Source: Amorphochlora amoebiformis (lineage: Eukaryota > Cercozoa > Chlorarachniophyceae). From it: DNA of 64,000 nt. Of this stretch, positions 1 to 64,000 are shown piece after piece; the stretch's first letter is position 1; each line of letters opens with the position of its first letter. The notes beneath the pieces are model-generated. The model ran no database searches. It saw nothing but the letters and a program-made list of their open reading frames with translations, and was not told where the DNA came from. A program made the translations under genes and the position numbers. The DNA is taken from positions 248,001-312,000 of the forward strand of contig BAAHQB010000184.1 in the NCBI GenBank assembly GCA_054601695.1, in the 5' to 3' direction.

Positions 1-108
1 GGGCGGTCGCTGCCGAGTCAGCAAGCCCGACGGTGCCGCTACTGGCGCGCTGAGCCCTTTCCGTACTTCCATTAGAAAAACATCTCCTCCGGGCGGAAAT
101 TTTGAGGC
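1..108 (+). promoter_or_regulatory. 5' flank / leader of DPM1
   Basis: GC-rich single-copy sequence ahead of the DPM1 start codon at 109. It holds no TA or telomeric repeat. It probably contains promoter and 5' UTR, but I see no defined core-promoter motif. The gene is cut off upstream by the window edge. Confidence 0.4.
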
Positions 109-2479
<2,371 letters not shown>

Positions 2480-2548
2480 TACTCTCTTAACCCATCTCTC
2501 AAACCCATGTGTGCACGGAATATTGATATTACATGGTTACATATATGT

Positions 2549-2587
<39 letters not shown>

Positions 2588-2643
2588 AATATATACGTAC
2601 ACGTTTACTAAAAATATACATTCGTATATTCAAAAACAGATAT

Positions 2644-2703
<60 letters not shown>

Positions 2704-2793
2704 TATGATATATATATATATATATATATTATGTATTATAATATATACGAACATACAAATATGCTATAAATATACATTCGTATATTTATATAC

Positions 2794-2836
<43 letters not shown>

Positions 2837-2871
2837 AAATCTATATGTGTGTATATATCATACACACACAC

Positions 2872-2948
<77 letters not shown>

Positions 2949-3000
2949 CTATATGGTATATACTTTATATATATATATATATATACATAATACTCTTTGT

Positions 3001-3049
<49 letters not shown>

Positions 3050-3157
3050 AATATGTTGAAATTCACACTTACATATTTCCAAACAACAATAGGTATCCCG
3101 CCGGGTGCGCCATGTTCGTCTTAGGCGTAGTGTTGTTCATCTTCATGCTCGTGCGCT

Positions 3158-3290
3158 TAGCCATGTTCTAGTTCCCATCATCACCGTATGAGTTTCATTA
3201 ATTCACACTGAGAAATACTAGAAATATAGCCATGTTGTTTCTAGTTCCCATCATCACCGTATGAGTTTCATTAATTCACACTGAGAAATA
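3158..3290. repeat. Two-copy tandem duplication, period about 70 bp
   Basis: The segment from AGCCATGTT through TTCACACTGAGAAATA occurs at 3158-3216 and again at 3228-3290, differing by a small TTTC insertion. It lies between the 3' ends of two genes, and no function is visible. Confidence 0.85.
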
Positions 3291-3767
3291 TACACTAGAT
3301 ATATAACATATGTGGTGCTAGTCGTACTAACTACTTACTAGCTATTTAATGTGATCCCTGCGGATGGCACTTTATTTTTTGATGAGATACTAGTCTGAGC
3401 TAACATGTACTACGCATACAGCTTACTCTCTAGAGTCGACGAGAGTCTTGCTATGACATCACAACATTAATCACAGTAAAATAAGGTTCTTTTTCGACCG
3501 AAGCGCTCAATTTCTAGAATGGTAAATATCATGATCACAGCTTGCCAAGCATGTATATATGAGTCGTGCCGAGCCTTGCATATGACAACTCGTTATTCTA
3601 GTTATTGGCTCCGGTGATCACAACTTGTATTTCTTAGAAGAATCCTCTATTTAAACCCCCCGCTCCAGCTAAATTTTTACATGTAAAACTCCATTATCTA
3701 GTTTATGTTTTATGTTCGTACTGACAGAGAAAATCGATCGAGGAAAAAGATGAATGAGAGATTTGAT

Positions 3768-4035
3768 TTTTTATTTTTTTTTTTTCCAATTTTTTTTTTC
3801 CAATTTATCTTCTCCTTTTGTTTTTTTTTTAAAAAAAAAAAATCCGTTTTTCTCTACTTGTATTCTCGTGTAACGAGAAGTATGAAAATGCCCAAAAGAA
3901 AAAAATCTGCAAGTGCTCTCTTTCCTCTTCCTCTTCAATTCGATTTCACTTCTCTCTCGCACGCTTTCTCACTCTCCTAGCTCTCTCTCACTCTCCCCCC
4001 CCCCCCCAAAATACCCCCCCCCCCCCGAAACGCCC
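3768..4035. repeat. Homopolymer-rich stretch (T/A runs, CT, C runs)
   Basis: Runs of 9-11 T followed by about 13 A lie at 3768-3842, and two C runs of about 13 at 3997-4032. Because the asparagine synthetase stop codon is at 4124-4126 on the minus strand, these runs fall in its 3' UTR or just beyond. Confidence 0.8.
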
Positions 4036-4123
4036 TCCCCTCCCCCCCGGCGCTTCAAAATCACTTGGATGGTTTCTCTCGAAAAATTTCGAATGCTGAT
4101 AGAAATAAATCCATTTGAAGTCG

Positions 4124-24163
<20,040 letters not shown>

Positions 24164-24594
24164 TCTGGAAAAAGGGGGGGGGCGTAAATGCAGGAGAAGA
24201 TATGAAGGCGGGGTTCGTACGGCGTAAGAGAGTGGTGGACCCCGTGGGAAAGTGCCTGGGTTAACAGGCTGATTGGAGGGTTTTTGGGGAAATTAACTAA
24301 AACACAAAGAATTTTCTGGGAGAGTATTGCGGGAAGGGTTCCTAAACCTACGAATCCCCGTGAATCCCTGAGAATCCCCGTGAATCCCTACGAATCCCCG
24401 TGAATCCCTGCGAATCCCTAGGAATACCCGTAAATACCCTCCCATCCCGGTCATTGGAGTTCATCGGTGAATTATTTCAAATTTATCGGCCGAACTTTTC
24501 CACTCATTACGCCGACCCAGCCTCTGGCGCGTCAGGCTCTCCCCCCCCCCCCCTTTCCCCCTTTTCCCCCTTTCGAAAATTCCGAGGATAAAAC
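24164..24594. promoter_or_regulatory. Bidirectional promoter region between ASNS and DCAF13
   Basis: Only 431 bp separate the two divergent start codons. The region is single-copy and free of TA and telomeric tracts. A run of imperfect direct repeats of GAATCCCYG(T) type lies at 24352-24432, roughly nine copies at 10-11 bp spacing, which suggests shared regulatory elements. C runs lie at 24541-24570. Confidence 0.6.
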
Positions 24595-38977
<14,383 letters not shown>

Positions 38978-39610
38978 TACCGATTCATGGCAACTACGAC
39001 ATCATAGCGTCAGGCTTTCTAGATTCTCAGATGGGCGCAGTTTATGCTCAAGCTCTGCCAGGATTATCGGCATGAGTTCAAGCTTACGCTTAAGCTTACG
39101 TGGATATGGAAATCACACTGGCCAATTAGGGTTAGTGTGTAACGGTAATTATTTTTATGACAATTGTATCTTAAATCTTGAAAGTTTATGTATCATGATA
39201 TACACACACAGAAACTAGATACATATGTAGTGTAATATATATATATATATATATGTATAAATTCGATATATATCTAGATATATATATATATATCTCATAA
39301 TATGAAACAGTTTATTATATATTTATATATATGTGTATATCCAGATGTATTTATATACACTATATATAACATATATATCATAGGTATGATATATCTAGAT
39401 ACATGTGTAAATATATTCTAGATATTAACTCTAGATACTAGTATATCTAGTATATACATATATATCATAATGTATATATATATATATATCCCATACACAT
39501 GAAAATACAAATTTTTGAATTGTTATAATTATCCTTAATTGGCTCTGGCAAATGCAGATTTTGTCTAGATGCTAGAAATATGTATATTTTGTATTTACGA
39601 GATCTAGTAA
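38978..39610. other. Intergenic region between convergent DCAF13 and the membrane-protein gene
   Basis: AT-rich, with CTAGATATATCTAG-like short palindromes at 39265-39470 and little pure TA. It holds the 3' UTRs of both genes; I see no exon. Confidence 0.6.
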
Positions 39611-56527
<16,917 letters not shown>

Positions 56528-57396
56528 CTTGCTCGAGTCTCCCTCCTCTTCCCTTGTAAGAAAATCACGTCAACATTTCAACCACCAACGCGAAAATGCA
56601 CATCGCCTTCCCACCACCTCGAACCAATTTGTTCCTTTCGAGATGCTTGTTCTTTCCTTACCTGAGAAGGAAAGAGAGGATTGAAAGCGATTGGCAAGAC
56701 GCTGAAAAATGGGGCTATCTCCCAAGTATCTGTAGAGGGGTTGGCGGAAGCCTTGGGGATGAAAACGACGAGGGTACGTGGAGAACGTTTTCAATAAAAC
56801 TTAGGTTTAATTTCAAAAAATCATTCGCTTTTCACGAAGGAAAACAGTACCCTTATTGCTTTATAAATTCTTAATATTTGCATCTATTAATGGTAGCTAC
56901 CTTGGATGGATTAGTGTGGAATGGATAGGAGGAAGATCAAGAGCATTTTCCGTAAGCTTGAGGACTTCGGGCCACATCCCGGCTGCCGGAAAGATAAACC
57001 TCTCGTCGAACATCGCTTGCTTGAACCTTTTCCAGCCGTATGCGCACGTAACCATTTGACAGTTTCGGGAGAAGGAGAACAGCACGCCGCAACCGGCGCG
57101 ACATGTTGCATCCGGCGCGACATGCGACAATTCGGCCCGAATTGGGCGAAATCAGTACTATTACTGCCGGTTACTACCGTACCCACACGTGTAAGAAAAC
57201 CTGCCACGTCTCCTCCACGCTTGACCGCCATTTCAATGGAACTTCGGACTGCATGGACACGTATGCAGAATGAGCGCTGGTTGCTATGTATCGTAGTATC
57301 GCACTATCAGATTTTCACAGGGTTCCGTCGACTAGAATATTAATAATTAATGTTTTGGCCCTGTAATCGAATATTATGAGCTTATATCATTACAGT

Positions 57397-57469
<73 letters not shown>

Positions 57470-57474
57470 GTGTG

Positions 57475-57533
<59 letters not shown>

Positions 57534-57632
57534 TCATGTATAAAATATCTATATATTGTAAGTGTAAATTTATACATATAATATTGTATATGATATACAT
57601 CCATGTATAAATTTGCAATTATAATATAAATA

Positions 57633-57709
<77 letters not shown>

Positions 57710-57731
57710 GTTACGTATATATATATATATT

Positions 57732-57770
<39 letters not shown>

Positions 57771-57787
57771 ATATCGTTACGTATATG

Positions 57788-57819
<32 letters not shown>

Positions 57820-57849
57820 CTAAGGTATATATATATATATATACTCTAC

Positions 57850-57908
<59 letters not shown>

Positions 57909-57999
57909 GTGTATGTAAATATATTATACTATACATATGTATATACACGCATGTGTGTATGTAATGTTTATGGTATAATGTGTATTCATATATGCATAC

Positions 58000-58040
<41 letters not shown>

Positions 58041-58528
58041 TATATATATATATACATATATTATATGTGTGTGCATGTATAGTTAATAAATTATACATAT
58101 TAGAACGTTACTTAAGTACTATACTCACTAGACTCAATGGCTCAGGTAGTGAATACCGTCTTATCGTGCCTGATCAATGTCATAGTCACTGATCATCTAG
58201 ATGACGACATATACACTCAAGTCTTCGGACAGTGTACAGCTGTACTTTTTGATAATAATGTAATTATGTAATAAAAAAACGCATGACGCATGATAGCTCT
58301 GTATAATTATTAGCAGTAGATGTATCAGCAGCGGGGGTATAGCTAGATATACATAGTGTTTTAGGAAATCTGCGACTTTCCGTGTTGATAAACAGTTTTG
58401 ATTGTGACCCTCACATAGTGACGCGCAATCTTCATATATCTCCAACGTATATACTTATATTAAATCAAGATATCTAAATTCCTACTTAAAAAAATCGGCC
58501 TTTTGCGCATGGCCGACCTCCTTTCCAC
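56528..58528. other. Divergent intergenic region between the membrane-protein and PHD genes
   Basis: 56528-57360 is GC-balanced single-copy DNA with short overlapping ORFs on both strands (for example 57231-56911 minus and 56921-57343 plus). I recognise none. A CAG|GTAAGG donor-like site at about 56663 minus leaves room for a non-coding upstream exon of the membrane-protein gene. 57400-58080 is mostly TA. 58090-58500 is AT-rich single-copy sequence, probably promoter of the PHD gene. Confidence 0.5.

Positions 58529-64000
<5,472 letters not shown>

Larger units (their letters stand above)
2480..4123. other. Intergenic region between convergent DPM1 and asparagine synthetase
   Basis: Holds TA tracts at 2550-3040, a two-copy tandem duplication at 3158-3290, single-copy AT-rich DNA to 3770, T/A homopolymer runs at 3768-3842, a CT-rich stretch at 3918-3990 and C runs at 3997-4032. 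Both genes end into it, so it must contain both 3' UTRs. I found no coding exon in it. Confidence 0.7.

Noticed and set aside
3100-3175. Minus-strand [18 protein letters not shown] as the ASNS C-terminus
   Set aside because: The true C-terminus is at 4455-4403 plus 4152-4124, matching AsnB through the stop codon.

Overview
This is nuclear DNA of a eukaryote, probably unicellular; I cannot name the species. Spliceosomal introns, a DPM1-type mannosyltransferase, a WD40 SSU-processome protein and a PHD/ePHD protein show that it is eukaryotic. The internal repeat unit is TTAGGG/CCCTAA. The asparagine synthetase is of the bacterial/plant AsnB type, not the vertebrate type. Most of the window is (TA)n, (GA/CT)n and TTAGGG/CCCTAA repeat. 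Long ORFs reading [18 protein letters not shown] or NPNPNP are translations of these repeats and are not genes.

I assembled five genes from about 91 short exons by matching protein families and intron phase. (1) DPM1, + strand, 109-2479, 12 exons, complete. (2) Glutamine-hydrolysing asparagine synthetase, - strand, 24163-4124, 30 exons found, complete except for one unresolved small block. (3) DCAF13/Sof1, + strand, 24595-38977, 24 exons, complete. (4) An unidentified multi-pass membrane protein with a long Ser/Arg-rich tail, - strand, 56527-39611, 19 exons found, some missing. (5) A PHD plus extended-PHD finger protein, + strand, 58529 to beyond the right edge, 5 exons found. Genes 1/2 and 3/4 are convergent. 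Genes 2/3 are divergent with only 431 bp between start codons. Genes 4/5 are divergent with about 2 kb between starts. The products (dolichol-phosphate mannose synthesis, asparagine synthesis, ribosome assembly, a membrane protein, chromatin) show no common pathway.

The unusual biology is in the introns. Many consist of a simple-repeat tract whose ends differ from the pure repeat by one or a few bases and so form the splice sites, for example GTAACCCTAACC...CCCTAACCCTAG or GTATATA...TATATAG. On the sense strand the dominant tracts are (TA)n, (CT)n and (CCCTAA)n, none of which contains GT or AG. The orientation of the CT and CCCTAA tracts mostly follows the gene strand. The introns also carry degraded copies ('echoes') of neighbouring exon edges, including splice sites, separated by TA tracts, in at least a dozen places in four of the genes. 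Other structures are a roughly 390-bp inverted repeat, a cluster of five GTCACGT motifs, a 27/24-bp minisatellite and (TAA)n islands inside TA tracts.
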